This document shows, one piece after another, positions 29,734-41,534 of a stretch of DNA of 64,000 nt. Position 1 is the first letter of the stretch, and the number at the start of each line of letters is the position of its first letter. Both the position numbers and the translations under genes were made by a program. The notes under the pieces were generated by a model. It was not told the DNA's origin, did no database searches, and worked only from the letters and a program-made list of their open reading frames with translations. This DNA comes from Artemia franciscana (lineage: Eukaryota; Arthropoda; Branchiopoda; Anostraca; Artemiidae): NCBI RefSeq assembly GCF_032884065.1, contig NC_088873.1:34297600-34361599 (forward strand). The letters are read 5' to 3'.

Positions 29734-32658
29734 ATGAAAATTGGAACTTGGAATGTTACGACGTTAAAAAATGACTATCGCATCGACATTTTGACTGACG
29801 AATTCAGACGGTTTGAACTGGATTTATTAGGAGTTTCAGAAACTCATATCCCAGGGGTAGGAAGCATGAAATTAGGTGACATAGAATTTGTTTACTCAGG
29901 AAGGAAGGATGGGGTACATAGACAGGGAGTAGGGCTTATGATGAATAAGGAAGCTGCTAAGTCTTGTTTAGGCTGGGAAGGTATTAATAATAGAATACTA
30001 ATTGCTCATTTTATGACTAAAAAGTTTAGGGTATCAGTTATAGTAGTATATGCCCCCATTGAACCAACTGATGGAGATACTAGTGACTCAGATGAATTTT
30101 ACTTACAGTTACAGGAGCAAATAGACAGGGTACCAGGTAGAAATATGGTGTTTTTGCTAGGAGATTTTAATGCCCAGGTTGGTAGAAATAGGGATAGATG
30201 GTATCCTAGCCTAGGTAATTTTGGTGTAGGAAAAGAAAACAGTAATGGCTATAGGCTTTTGCAATTTTGTAGGTATAACAACCTAGTTATAACCAATACG
30301 GTGTTTGGTCACAAAATGGCCCATAAGTTGACATGGTATTCACGTGATGGTAAGACAGCAAACCTTATTGATTATGTTATTGTAAACAGAAGACTAGCAG
30401 GATCAATACAAGATACTAGGGTGTATAGGAGTGCCGTTATTGATGTTAAAAGTAAAGATCACCATCTAGTAGTGTCTAAGGTTAATTTAAAGCTGAAATT
30501 TCGGAAGAGTAACTCCCTCCCGGAAAGTTATGATGTTGGTAGACTTCAGGATGAAAATTTGAGAAAAAAATTCCAGGAACAGTTGAGTACTAAACTTGAG
30601 GGTTTAAAATTTGACAATGTGGAAGATGGATGGAATAATTTCAGAAAAACAATTTGTGAAGTTGCTGATGGTGTCCTAGGGAAGAGTGCTAAGACAGCAA
30701 CTAGGAATATTAGTGAAAAAGCTTTAGGTTTAATAGAGAGTAGAAGGGGTTTGTATAAGAATTATCTGAGCGATAGGTCGTATGAAAACAAAAGGAATGT
30801 AAAGAAAGTGGAGAAAGCATTAAAATATGAACTAAGGAGATGTGAAATGGAGGCGATGGATAAAATTGCTGAGGATCTGGAAGATGCGGCTAGACGGCAT
30901 AATAGTAAAATATTATACTGGCATGTTAATAAATTGAAAGGGAGTAGCCGATCCGGACTAGTCCCAGTTAAAGATAGAAATGGGGTCACAATTAGTGATA
31001 AGGAAAAAGTTAAAGAAAGATGGGTGGAACATTTTGAGAATGTGCTAAACCGAGATACAGTTGCAGGAAAAGATATAGATGAAAATGAAAAAGTTTGTGA
31101 TACCTTGGATGTGAAGGAAGATTTGTTTAGTGAGGAAGAATTAGCGACAGTACTAGAAGGATTAAAAAATAATAAGGCCCCAGGTGCTGATAGTATGATT
31201 AATGAGTTCCTTAAATATGGTGGCTCTGAGGTTAGGAATAAGCTACTGAAGATTATGAACATGATTTTTGAAAAAGGGGAAGTACCCAATGATTTTAGGA
31301 AAACCTTAATTAAACCACTGTATAAGAAAGGTGACAAGAGTGAATGTCGGAATTATCGAGGCATTAGTCTGGTCTCTGTAGGTAGCAAATTACTGAGTAA
31401 TATGATACTTTTTAGACTGAGACATGCTGTAGACAAAGTTTTAAGGGAAGAACAATGCGGTTTTAGAAAAGGTAGAGGATGTGTCGACCATGTTTTCACT
31501 CTTAGGTTAATAATTGAGAAGTCCCTTCGTTGTCAAACACCTTTGGTCCTTAGTTTTATCGATTATGAGCAAGCTTTCGATTCTGTTGATAGAACAGCGT
31601 TAACAAAGGTCTTATCGTTATATGGTATACCAGAAAAATACATTAAAGTGATTTGCGCTATGTACGAGAATAATACTGCTGCGGTTAAGGTAGGAAATGA
31701 GGTTAGCAACTGGTTTTGTATTAAATCAGGAGTTAAGCAGGGTTGTGTTCTATCCCCCTTTATATGGATCATTTTGATGGACTTCGTCTTAAGGAGCACA
31801 GGAAAGGCAATTGGAGACCATGGAATCAAATGGGGAGGAAGAACGCTCCTGGACTTAGATTATGCTGATGATTTAAGCATATTAGATGAAAGTGTGAGCA
31901 AAATGAATGAATTTTTAGAGGTTTTACGAGTTCAGGGTGCTAAAATAGGCTTGAAAATTAATGTTAAGAAGACTAAGTCACTAAGGTTAGGAATAAGTGA
32001 AGATGAACAGGTGACCTTAGGTAACGAAAAGATTGATCAGGTTGGGAGCTTCAGTTACTTTGGTAGTATTATTGGTAAAGATGGTGGGAGCAGTGAAGAT
32101 GTTAAAAGTAGAATAGCTAAAGCTCAGAGTGTTTTTTCACAGTTAAAAAAAGTTTGGAAGAATAGAAAGATAAGCCTACAAACCAAGATTAGAATATTGG
32201 AAGCTACAGTGATGACAGTGGTCAAATATGGCTCTGAAGCATGGACACTCCGAAAAGCAGATGAAAATTTACTAGATGTTTTCCAGAGAAATTGCCTACG
32301 GATTGTTCTGGGTACCCGGCTGACTGACCGTATTTCAAACAGTAGGTTGTACGAAAAGTGTGGTTCAATCCCGCTTTCTGGGGCTATAATGAAAGAAAGG
32401 TTGAGATGGCTAGGCCACGTTCTACGGATGAAGGATGACAGATTACCGAAGATTGTCCTTTTTGGCCAACCGTCTGGGGCTACACGGAAAGCAGGTCGTC
32501 CTTGTCTGGGTTGGGAGGATGTCATAAATAAGGATTTGAAGGAAATGGGAACTTCCTGGGAGGGTGTAAAGAGGGAGGCTTTAAATAGATTAGGTTGGAG
32601 GAGGAGCGTGCGTAGCTGTGTTGGCCTCAGGCGGCTTGGTGCTGCAGTGAGTTATTAG
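29734..32658 (+). CDS. RTE-like endonuclease-reverse transcriptase
   Basis: The 974-residue protein is uninterrupted. Residues 1-250 are an AP-endonuclease (EEP) domain: N7 in GTWNVT, E36 in VSETH, Y106 in VVYAPIE, D144 and N146 in LLGDFNAQ, D213 in LIDYVI, and D242-H243 in SKDHH. This domain nicks target DNA to prime reverse transcription. RT spans about 475-745: LKNNKAPGAD, NYRGISLVS, EQCGFRKGRG, FIDYEQAFD (catalytic D610), VKQGCVLSP and YADD (710-713, catalytic D712 and D713). The C-terminal part has RWLGHVLRMKDDRLPK and RKAGRPCLGWED (residues 890-930), common in RTE-like proteins. The ATG at 29734 opens directly onto the first endonuclease strand, so it is the likely start. All catalytic residues are present, so it may be active or young. 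Confidence 0.93.
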   Translation: MKIGTWNVTTLKNDYRIDILTDEFRRFELDLLGVSETHIPGVGSMKLGDIEFVYSGRKDGVHRQGVGLMMNKEAAKSCLGWEGINNRILIAHFMTKKFRVSVIVVYAPIEPTDGDTSDSDEFYLQLQEQIDRVPGRNMVFLLGDFNAQVGRNRDRWYPSLGNFGVGKENSNGYRLLQFCRYNNLVITNTVFGHKMAHKLTWYSRDGKTANLIDYVIVNRRLAGSIQDTRVYRSAVIDVKSKDHHLVVSKVNLKLKFRKSNSLPESYDVGRLQDENLRKKFQEQLSTKLEGLKFDNVEDGWNNFRKTICEVADGVLGKSAKTATRNISEKALGLIESRRGLYKNYLSDRSYENKRNVKKVEKALKYELRRCEMEAMDKIAEDLEDAARRHNSKILYWHVNKLKGSSRSGLVPVKDRNGVTISDKEKVKERWVEHFENVLNRDTVAGKDIDENEKVCDTLDVKEDLFSEEELATVLEGLKNNKAPGADSMINEFLKYGGSEVRNKLLKIMNMIFEKGEVPNDFRKTLIKPLYKKGDKSECRNYRGISLVSVGSKLLSNMILFRLRHAVDKVLREEQCGFRKGRGCVDHVFTLRLIIEKSLRCQTPLVLSFIDYEQAFDSVDRTALTKVLSLYGIPEKYIKVICAMYENNTAAVKVGNEVSNWFCIKSGVKQGCVLSPFIWIILMDFVLRSTGKAIGDHGIKWGGRTLLDLDYADDLSILDESVSKMNEFLEVLRVQGAKIGLKINVKKTKSLRLGISEDEQVTLGNEKIDQVGSFSYFGSIIGKDGGSSEDVKSRIAKAQSVFSQLKKVWKNRKISLQTKIRILEATVMTVVKYGSEAWTLRKADENLLDVFQRNCLRIVLGTRLTDRISNSRLYEKCGSIPLSGAIMKERLRWLGHVLRMKDDRLPKIVLFGQPSGATRKAGRPCLGWEDVINKDLKEMGTSWEGVKREALNRLGWRRSVRSCVGLRRLGAAVSY

Positions 32659-32673
32659 TAGTAGTAGTAGTAG

Positions 32674-32674
<1 letters not shown>

Positions 32675-32764
<90 letters not shown>
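32675..32764. repeat. (TA)n microsatellite after the LINE
   Basis: About 90 bp of TA with one G interruption. It directly follows the TAG tail. Confidence 0.96.
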
Positions 32765-32769
<5 letters not shown>

Positions 32770-35700
32770 TTCCCATTTACGGTGGTTCGAAATATATTAT
32801 TTTTTATATCTAAAACTAACCAACTTATAAAAAGTTACGAGCCTAGGAGAATTCATCCTAAAAGATGTGCTCTTGATGTAATTTGCATCATATTCAGCAT
32901 GTCCCTATGCTGCCAAAACACGGAATTTTACTTTATTTCCAAAAAATATGATAGCGGGCAAGCACCTATCCTGTAGATCTTGAAATGAGAAAATAATAAA
33001 CGAACTCAAAAAGGTATTGAAAATAGTCCCCAGTCCTTATAAGTGCTGACCCTACCCTCCAAGATAAATACTCTTATTTGTACCTGCTATAAATAAGATA
33101 TGTTTTGCACTAAAAAGTGTCAATTTTAGCGAAAAAAGGTGACTGTGTGTTAGATGAGTTATAAAAATGTTAGAACTTTTTAAAGTTTTCGGAACTATTT
33201 TTTTGTTTTACAAAATTGTATTTTGCCCAAAATATTTTGCGAAAGAATCAGTGAAAGCCCACCACCCAGCCAAGTTTAATTCCAACCACCATAATGCATA
33301 AATGTGTCGTGGCCGGACCGTCAAAATTGGCCTTTTTGGCGTTGCAGCCAGGTTCTGTGGAGAGCAAGTATAGACCGTTTAGAAGATGATCGGGTTTATT
33401 TAAGGACTGGAATTGTCTTCTGATATGGCCATAATAAAAAAAAACTTTTGTTTACCGGGACATAGTCTACTTACGCTGCAACATCGAAGTAGAAATGAAA
33501 CGAAGCAATAAGTTCATTGGTATAAGCTAAAAGGTAAAACAGGTACTTACACAGGACATGCCGAATTTTGCTTCAAGAGTGACCCAGTATTTTAAAGAGG
33601 TGGGGTAAAACTTCGAAAAAAGTTTCAAAAATACGCAAATAATATATTACAAGTAAATATAAGTTCTAAAATGGATCTCAGATTCGGACCTTTCGGAAAG
33701 TTTGTCTCTTTGATGATTTATTTCTTAATGGTAAAAAAAAAAAAGATATTTTCAAAAATCATGAGATGCTGGTTGTGGCTCGAACGGCCTGATATTTAAA
33801 TTAGCTTTTAAACTTTGCCACCTGTCCCCTAACATTTTTTGAAGTATTTCTCTTTCCCTGAAAAGTTTTTATGGGTAGACTACCCATAATTGTTTGTTTA
33901 CCTGGCATCAGGTTCCTCTTCAGAAGCGGCTTGCTTTGTTACCAATTGTAAATGAGCATATTAGCTACTCATTTACTCTTAAATCTGTTTACTGTCATAG
34001 CAGCCACTAATAGTGCAAGAGGAAATGCTATTTCCTAATGTGTTAGGCAGTTCAAAACAACATGCTATTCCACACAAGAATCTGAAAAGTAAATGTTAGC
34101 TACTGCCAAAGCGGTGGAAAATTATGCTACACAAGGTATATACGTAAGAAAAGAGATTGGGCCCCCGCCCTCAAATCTCAAGATTTTACAGTTTCATATA
34201 ATTTTCTTTATTTAAAGCAAAGTGTTTGTGCTTTTTGTTCTTTCTAAATAGACCCCCTCCAAATGTGGGTCCTCGCAGGAGCCATAATCCCATTTCAAAG
34301 ATATACCCCTCCTCTTTTTGTTGAGATAGGGTCAAGATATCATTCTCAAATGAGATCTTTTTGTATGAGAATTTTGTATTCAAAAACGATACATAATTTT
34401 CCATATTTCAGGGGGAATGGGAGTTCATTGCAAAAATCAAATATGAGGGCTCTGGGCCTCCGTTGGCCTAAAAGTGCCAGAGAAGAGCTTCTAGTAAAAG
34501 GAAAATGCTAGAAGAAATTGTTATTGACCTGGAAGTGGAACTCGTGATCCTTGGGTAGCTAGCCGAAGCAAATAGCAAGCCACTAAGACTCACCACAGTA
34601 CATTCAGAAGCCATAATATACAAGTGTATATGAAAATATGCGAACAAGCCTAAGGCCAATATTACTAATAGAATGAAAGTGCTACAAAAATTGCTCTTTT
34701 AGAAGAGTTTATCCCATTAGTCTTTGGTAACTAGTTAGTCGAAGCTTATATAGTCGTATGCTCCCAACTTCCTTTCCGCAGTTTTTATGAAAGTATGCAC
34801 GACTTCAAACATCAATCTTCTCCCTTAACTAATCATTTTTTGTTCTTGATGCAAATTATATATGATTAGTTCTTTATTATCAATCCTTTCACATGTTGAT
34901 GTATATTATGACTAGGCAATCTGTCTAATCAGTATGATTATTCAACTCATCTGAAGAAGCTTGACTTGCATTCATATTCCGGCGATAAAAATGAAGGTCT
35001 GGAGTGACACATTTTTCCTTGTTCTCTTTTCCTCATATTCATTTACATTGTTTTCTATGATGAAACGCTTTCAAGAGCCCACGTTTTCCCCCTCCTCTCT
35101 GTGCTTAAGCATTGGAGCATTTACATATAAGGGGACAAAGACAACAATCCAAATTTTGGAGAGGGGTGAAAATATTATTGGATAGAGTTCCAATGTAAAT
35201 ATAGGAAATAAGTTGTCCCATCGACTCCCTCCCATTTCGCACAAAGCGCATGCTGGATTTGTCCCCAAATGGTTTTATGGCTGAATATCTGCTAATTTAA
35301 AACTAGTCTTAGAGATGCAAAAAGGATAACAGAAAATAGCTTATTATTTTCCATTTTTTTAAGTGCTTCGGTTTTCTCAAGCCCCTATCAAATTTGCAGA
35401 GCTAAGCAATGTTCTAACAGGAGTCAAATTTTGCTTCGGCTCGGCAGTTTTCATATAATGGACGTATATTCTCTTCCCTTCTGTTTCGGATCAGAGTTGA
35501 AAGATTTTTTTTCAGATGTGTAAGTCATATCGAAATTAAGCAAAAGCTTCTTATTTCGAAAAAAAAAACATTGATGTTATTATATTGCTATATTGTTATT
35601 CATATATTCGAAAAGGTTCCTTTTTGGACTTCAAAGGATCCCAAATATTTCTCATTCAAATAGTGACGTTAATTGGTAATAATTGCTACATAAGTTGAAG

Positions 35701-37457
35701 GTGTTGTTTCTCCAGCGTGCAAAATTGCGTTAAAACTGAAAATATAATTTTGGTATTTTCTTAGATAAACATTCAGTTCCTTTTGTTTTTGTTTTTTAAT
35801 CCGAAAAGACTTCTCTTTCAGTGACACATTCCAGTCTCAATTGGGGCAAAACCTGGTCGCCAATGCTTGACCAGCGTTAACTTAGTTTTAGTAGAAAAAC
35901 AACATGACCTAGGAGGTGGGTGATTACCCGACCCGAAAGCGTCAGGTGCTGCTCGAGTCCCCTTTACTTCTTTTAATCTGATCGTAGTTGATCCCAGTCT
36001 TTTCAGGCTGGGATCTGGGAAACCAGTTTAAACTAGCTGACAGAGCTTCCTAACCTGGTCAAAAATTTATTAGAATGCACCACTAGCTAAAATTTGGTTG
36101 TTCATTGTTGAATTCTTTGATGTTGAGTTAACAAGATTTTCCGGGGGTAAACGCCTAGAACCATTAGACATCCAGTCAAAATATTCACTTTGTTTTCTTT
36201 AAAGTTCACTGTCTTTTACATTTTTTCATTTGTTATCCTCTTCATTGCTTCTATCCGCAAGTATGACTGTGAACAATACTGAAGCTCGGGCATTAATCAA
36301 ATGAAAAATATAACGATGCGTTGTATCATTCATCAATCGAAACAGTCTCGCAAAAAGATCATTAGACAATCTATCCTACGGGTTGTTACCTTATAACATG
36401 TGTTTTATCGTAATATTTGCCTCTACATTGGTCATTAACCTTTGTGTCATGAGTATGCTTTTACCTGAATTACGGAGCAAGTTTCTCCATTGCTGATGAA
36501 AGGCAAACGGTTTTTATGCTACTTTCTAACAAAGGCACTACTCAGGCGCAGACGCTAAATTCATCAGGTCTGTAAAACAAAACAGAGAAGGTCATAATAC
36601 GCCAATCAATTGGCACGAAAATCCCAGAAATCCCATTTTAGCATTTGTGCCTAAATGCGGAAAATCTGAAGTCAGAAAACAATTCTTACTTCACCATATC
36701 AGAATAATTGTAGCTAACACATTTTGCATGCAGACCTGCTGTACTTTACCCCCCCCCTCCCCCCAATGTGCAAATATATAGCCCAAATTTGTATCCAAAG
36801 TATTAAATTTTGTATCATACTTAGGTATATTTTATTAGGATTAACCTAACTTCACTTATTGAGCTGCAGGGGTATATTCCTAAAATTACGCATCCTTAAT
36901 GCCGTGTGATCATTTAACAGAAGATCTCAATAAAGAATTTTATAAAGAGTTATAATTCTTTTAATTATGCTCAAATAAAAACTTTTACAGACTGTAATCT
37001 ACATTCTAGTCTTTCATGTGCCAATTTAGTCAAACCATGCTTTAAGTTGATACAGACATTAATTTGAAGGATATGTGTTTCTACCTTAAATAATAAAATC
37101 TATCATCAAACCCTTGTTAAGTCATCAATTAAAATTGTATTTAGATGAAAAATGAAAGGTTTTATCTGTCCTTCATTTTGTAATGTAGTATGAAGGTGAA
37201 GCGCAACCAAAAAACATTGTCTTGTAAGAAAGTTGACTATATGAATATTAAATGCCTCCAAATTACAAGATAAGAATAATTAAATAGCTTAGATAACTTA
37301 ATTAGCGTCATGGAAAAAGAGAAATATGCAAAAAGCTAAGAGGAGTTGTAAAAAATTACTCAAAAAAGGGTCTCAAATTTTGATGCACACCACTTCTTGC
37401 TTTGTGTTAAAAACTAAATAAAGTTTTTGTTATGTTGTAATGAATTTATCGTGTTGT
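32765..37457. other. 4.7-kb unassigned region
   Basis: AT-rich DNA without long frames. Short frames at 32782-32976, 34263-34511 and 34961-35185 have no motif or splice support. A C-rich/TATATAG block at 36750-36800 recurs near 40670 and 48360. I see no RNA gene. This is the longest stretch in the window without a recognisable element. Confidence 0.4.
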
Positions 37458-37465
37458 AACTTGAG

Positions 37466-37751
37466 CGTAGCAGTGTTTTAACGCCACCGTGGTTTTCCGC
37501 CATCTTTTAATTCAGGTAGGTCAGAATAGACATAGATATGATATAGACATAGATATAAGAACAGACATAGAAATAGACATAGACATAGACACAGATATAG
37601 ACAAAAACATAGACATGGATACAGACATAGACATAGACTAACCTAACCTGTCTATTCTGACCCAACTAATCCTCTTGATGATGCAAGATTTCCTGGGTGG
37701 TGGAAAACATACGGTGGCGGAAAACCGTGGTGGCGTTAAGACACCCACTCC
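37466..37751 (+). mobile_element. Small TIR element (MITE) with GACATA array, copy 1
   Basis: It is flanked by the 8-bp duplication AACTTGAG (37458-37465 and 37752-37759). The ends are CGTAGCAGTGTTTTAACGCC and GGCGTTAAGACACCCACTCC, imperfect inverted repeats that continue as CACCGTGGTTTTCCGCCA. An inner GGTCAGAATAGACA / TGTCTATTCTGACC pair flanks an irregular GACATA hexamer array. No ORF. 8-bp duplications are typical of hAT, P and Merlin-type elements; which one is unresolved. Confidence 0.88.
37560..37640 (+). repeat. GACATA hexamer array in MITE copy 1
   Basis: Irregular repeats of ACATAG and GACATAGAT, about 80 bp. Confidence 0.85.
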
Positions 37752-38024
37752 AACTTGAGATTCATAGGAGTCCTTTTTTCATTTTCTGTAGATTGGATTT
37801 TTTTGGGAATGATATTAAATTTAATTTTTCAGGTAAACTTTACGAGGTATAAATTTAAATTAAACAATATTATTTATGTCAGGATTAAAAATTGTTGAAA
37901 AAGTTTCTCTAACATACAAATAGCAATACAAACTATGGATTCTTGTAGAAAAAAGATAAAAAAAAAGATGTAAAATATTATTTTGTTTCCATAAAAAAAG
38001 ACTGTCAATAAAAAACGAAAAGAA

Positions 38025-38735
38025 ATTAATTTAAAAAAGTTTTTCGACAAAATTAGTTTTTCAAAAAAAAGTAAAGAGCCCCCTTAACCCGAAAATGAGT
38101 AGAAATATATTCAAACAATATCCCAAGCATAGAACTACCATAAATCACCATCAATAAATAAATGACACCAAAAAGGAACAGAAATTACAATAAATAAGCG
38201 AGTCAAAGACAAAACGAGCCAAAACTAACATGAGTAGGGATGGCAATCCCCATACCTTTTCAAGGCTAGAACATAATTTGCACTTAACTGAAAACAAAAT
38301 ACATTTTAAATATTTTTACTTTTTTTACTTTAATAAATAAGAAATTATCAAAACTTTAAGGAATAAATATCGTTTTATGTATATTAAATTAACTATCCAC
38401 GGTCATTTATTTTGTTTTTACTAAAGTGCAGATTATGTTCTGGTCTTGAGAAGACATAAGGGTTGTCAACCCTACTCATGCTAATTTTTACTCGTTTTGA
38501 GTTTGACTCGCTTATTTATTGTAATTCCTGTTCGTTCTGAGTTTCATTTATTTATTGATGGGGATTTATGGTAGTTTTACGCTGAGTTTCATTTATTTAT
38601 TGATGGGGATTTATGGTAGTTTTACGCTCGGAAGGCTATTTGACTTTAGTTCTGTTCATTTTCGGCCTAGTGGAGCTCTTTACTTTTCTTTTTGAAAACT
38701 CGTTTTATGGAAAAGTTTTTTTTTTATATTAATCA
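38025..38735. repeat. P2 palindromic repeat, uninterrupted copy
   Basis: The left arm (AAAAGTAAAGAGCCCCCTTA, CACCATCAATAAATAAATGA, ACATGAGTAGGGATGGCAAT) and right arm (TTGTCAACCCTACTCATGC, TCATTTATTTATTGATGGGG, GTGGAGCTCTTTACTTTTC) are imperfect reverse complements. The right arm has a 45-bp tandem duplication (38539-38583, 38584-38628). Confidence 0.8.
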
Positions 38736-39482
38736 AAATGAAGAGTGGCGTTACAACTTGAAACGAATAATATAGTCCTGTATACAAGGGAGATTGCCCT
38801 TCCTCAAAAGATTCTACTCTATTCACCAAAGTTTAGCTTATTCCTTATGGAGTATATAATTAGTATCCGTAGCGTGTTGAAATGTTGAATGTAAGCTTCA
38901 CAACATTATCTAATCGAGGTGCAACCTTAATTATGTCAGATTTATCATAAATTTAATGAATATACTGCACAATGATAGTAAAATTCTTTGTTTTACTTTA
39001 TGGAATCCAGGTACACCTTGGGAAAACAAAAATAGGATTATATTCCATTGGTAAACTTGAAACAAATTACTTTTTAAATCTGACAAATTTTGATATACTT
39101 ACTAAACTTAAAGTCAACTTTTTTTTGAACTACAAATTTCAGTAAAATTTGGAAAAAATTCGCAGATCAAAAAATTTTACTCTTTTCATAAATAATATTA
39201 CAAATATGCCAAATCTCCCAAAACCCTCAAAAAAGTTTGCAACTTAAATAATATTTAGTATTTTGCATCGATATATCTGGTATAAGTTATGAGTCAGCTT
39301 TTACTTCATTCTGGTAAAAAAAAATAAACTAATAATCTTAGCAAAGTTTGTTAACAAAAGTAAATATTGATGATTAAATTGAAAAATTGCAAAAAAGTGC
39401 CGAAATCTGAGCTCTCATATAGTTTCAGTTACTACGCTTAAAACCCTTGCTATCAGAAATAGTTGAGTTGTCAAGAATCCGG
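38736..39482. other. Degenerate P1-like half module, then unassigned
   Basis: 38740-38830 (CGTTACAACTTGAAACGAAT, CTACTCTATTCACCAAAG) resembles half of a P1 palindromic module. The remainder is AT-rich without features. Confidence 0.4.
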
Positions 39483-39990
39483 CAGTAACCCCTGAGGTTG
39501 ACTAGGCCTAGGGCAGAAAAGGCAGGTTCAGTTACGGAAAATGCTTCTTTTATGTGGGATTGCCATGTATCTAAAAAAAAATAGGCCAATCAACATGTAG
39601 TAACCCCTGAGGTTGACTAGGCCTAGGGTAGAAAAGGAGGTTCAGGTACGGAAAATGCTTCTTTTATGTGGGATTGCCATGTATCTAAAAAAATTAGGGC
39701 AATCAACATGCAGTAACCCCTGAGGTTGACTAGGCCTAGGGCAGAAAAGGTGGGTTCAGTAGCGGAAAATGCTTCTTTGCGTGGGATTGCCATGTATCTA
39801 AAAAAAAAAAAAAAAACTAAGGCAATCAACATGTGGTAACCCCTGAAGCTAACTAGGCCTAGGGTAGAAAAGGAGGTTCAGTTACGGAAAATGCTTCTTT
39901 TAAGTGGGATTTCCATGTATCTAAAAAAAATTAGGGCAATCAACATGTAGTAACCCCTGAGGTTGACTAGGCCTAGGGCAGAAGGAGGTA
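39483..39990 (+). repeat. Tandem repeat, period about 115 bp, 5 units
   Basis: TAACCCCTGAGGTTGACTAG starts units at about 39485, 39600, 39713, 39837 and 39950. Units include GGTTCAG-TACGGAAAATGCTT and GGGATTGCCATGTATCTAAA. Length varies mostly through the A-run. Confidence 0.93.
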
Positions 39991-41234
39991 TACAAGACCC
40001 ACAAAGTATTTCATGACGAAAATTGACTTGTGTCTCTTAATATTGAATTCTTCATTACAAGCTGGGATTATTAGCAGTTCCTTACAAGGAGGTGTGCGCG
40101 AAATATAACACAGTCTGCCATTGTGGAAGAAGTGTGCCACGCCCATTGGTATACGTTGCACTCCGAGATTGTACACCAGGTCATGGAAAGTGCCTAGCCC
40201 CTTGAATAAATTCAAAATATAGTCTTGGCTCGAAGTCTGCAAGCTGAATAGTCACGTTTCTGATTAGTTTATTTTTGTCATTATTATTATTAATTAGGAA
40301 CTTGTCTGTTAAACAGAACATTCTCAAGAAGTGAAGTTAGATAATCGTAATGAAATACATTAGTTTATACAATGCTTTACTTTATATTATTGCAAAATTC
40401 GGGTTAAATAGCGGAAATTGTTTTTAAAAATTGAAAAAAAAATCCTTTCAGTTTTATTGGTCGTATGTTATTGGTCTTTCTTCTTTTATATTTTGCTGAG
40501 GACGGCCCTTGGGCGTAGGGTCGAAATAGTCATTCAAATTAGAATTCCACTGTCTTAAGAAAAAAATTCCCTTTGGTTCTTCTTGTTTTTGAGCTTGAAA
40601 TTTGGGTTATAAATTTGCACATTGGGGGGGATACCTAACCGAATCTAATCTAACATAAAACAGCCCATCCGAACCCCCTCCTAATGTGTTAAATATATAG
40701 ACCAAATTATACAAGTCGAATGCATTCTGTGACGCGTCATATACGTAATGTTAGAGAATGTTCTGTTTAATAGATAAGTATCATTAGTTTTTTTTTTTTT
40801 TTTAGAAGGACAAAACGTGCTTCGATACTTAGGGTATTTTGAATCCTAGCACATAAATTACGCATTCCAAGATCGTTTTTAATTTGCTTCTTACTCAAGG
40901 TTTAGTAAGGAATTTCGCTATATCATTTCCGAAAAAAAGAAGAAAATATGAGAGCAAGGGCAACACTTAATCCAGGGTGGGGCCAGTATCTACGCCTAAA
41001 TTAATAACAAGATCATATTTCAAAGAGATATACTATCCTGACTTTTTTTTTAATTGTTACTGCATTGCGCAATGCCCCGGACTTGCATGTTTTCTTTTGT
41101 TTTTATTGTTTTTTTGTTGTTGTTATTTTCGAATGAGAAACTGATTAAAAGATTTACCTAAAATGGTGTAATGGTTAAAAGTCCAGTTTATCTTGTTAAG
41201 TGTACATTGTGTATCATTCAGAATCCTTAACGGA
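39991..41234. other. Unassigned, with dispersed repeat blocks
   Basis: 40890-41060 (AGCAAGGGCAACACTTAATC, AGGGTGGGGCCAGTATC) is related to the duplicated block at 44576-44880. 40670-40740 resembles 48360-48430. A frame at 39973-40242 on the minus strand (PMGVAHFFHNGRLCYISRTP) has no supporting motif. Confidence 0.45.
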
Positions 41235-41534
41235 TTACATAAAAAAAAACTAGTTATTCTAACTGAAAGTAAGGAGCGACATTAAAAGTTAAAACGAACA
41301 GAAATTACTCCGTATATGAAATGGGTTGTCCCCTCCGCAATCCTTCGCTCTTTACGCTAAAGTTTGACTCTTTACCACAAATCTGCTTTTTAAAACAATT
41401 AAAAGCTTTAGCATAAAGAGCGAGGGATTGCGGAGGGGACAACCCATTTCATATACGGAGTAATTTCTGTTCGTTTTAAGTTTTAATGTCGCTCCTTACT
41501 TTCAGTTAGAAAAACTAGTTTTTTTTTATGTAAT
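41235..41534. repeat. P1 module B inverted repeat
   Basis: The arms start at TTACATAAAAAAAAACTAGT (41236) and end at its complement, ACTAGTTTTTTTTTATGTAA. The inner landmarks GGTTGTCCCCTCCGCAATCC and GGATTGCGGAGGGGACAACC are perfect complements. The stem is about 125 bp, the cleanest P1 palindrome in the window. Confidence 0.95.

Larger units (their letters stand above)
28863..32674 (+). mobile_element. RTE-like LINE, apparently full length
   Basis: It is a 3.8-kb unit: a GC-richer leader (28863-29733), one long APE-RT ORF (29734-32658), and a 3' end of TAG trinucleotides beginning at the stop codon. A single endonuclease-RT ORF, no large 3' UTR and a short tandem-repeat tail are features of the RTE clade. 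TA microsatellites lie on both sides. Truncated relatives occur at 45050-45431 (+) and 60690-61162 (-). Confidence 0.88.

Noticed and set aside
30762..31337. Long minus-strand frame of 191 codons
   Set aside because: Shadow of the RTE endonuclease-RT ORF, Ser/Phe-rich as expected for an antisense frame.
35900..35965. tRNA or SINE B-box-like GCTCGAGTCCC
   Set aside because: No A box at the right distance and no foldable arms.
37640..37665. Telomere-like CTAACCTAACC
   Set aside because: Only two units, at the end of a GACATA array in a MITE.
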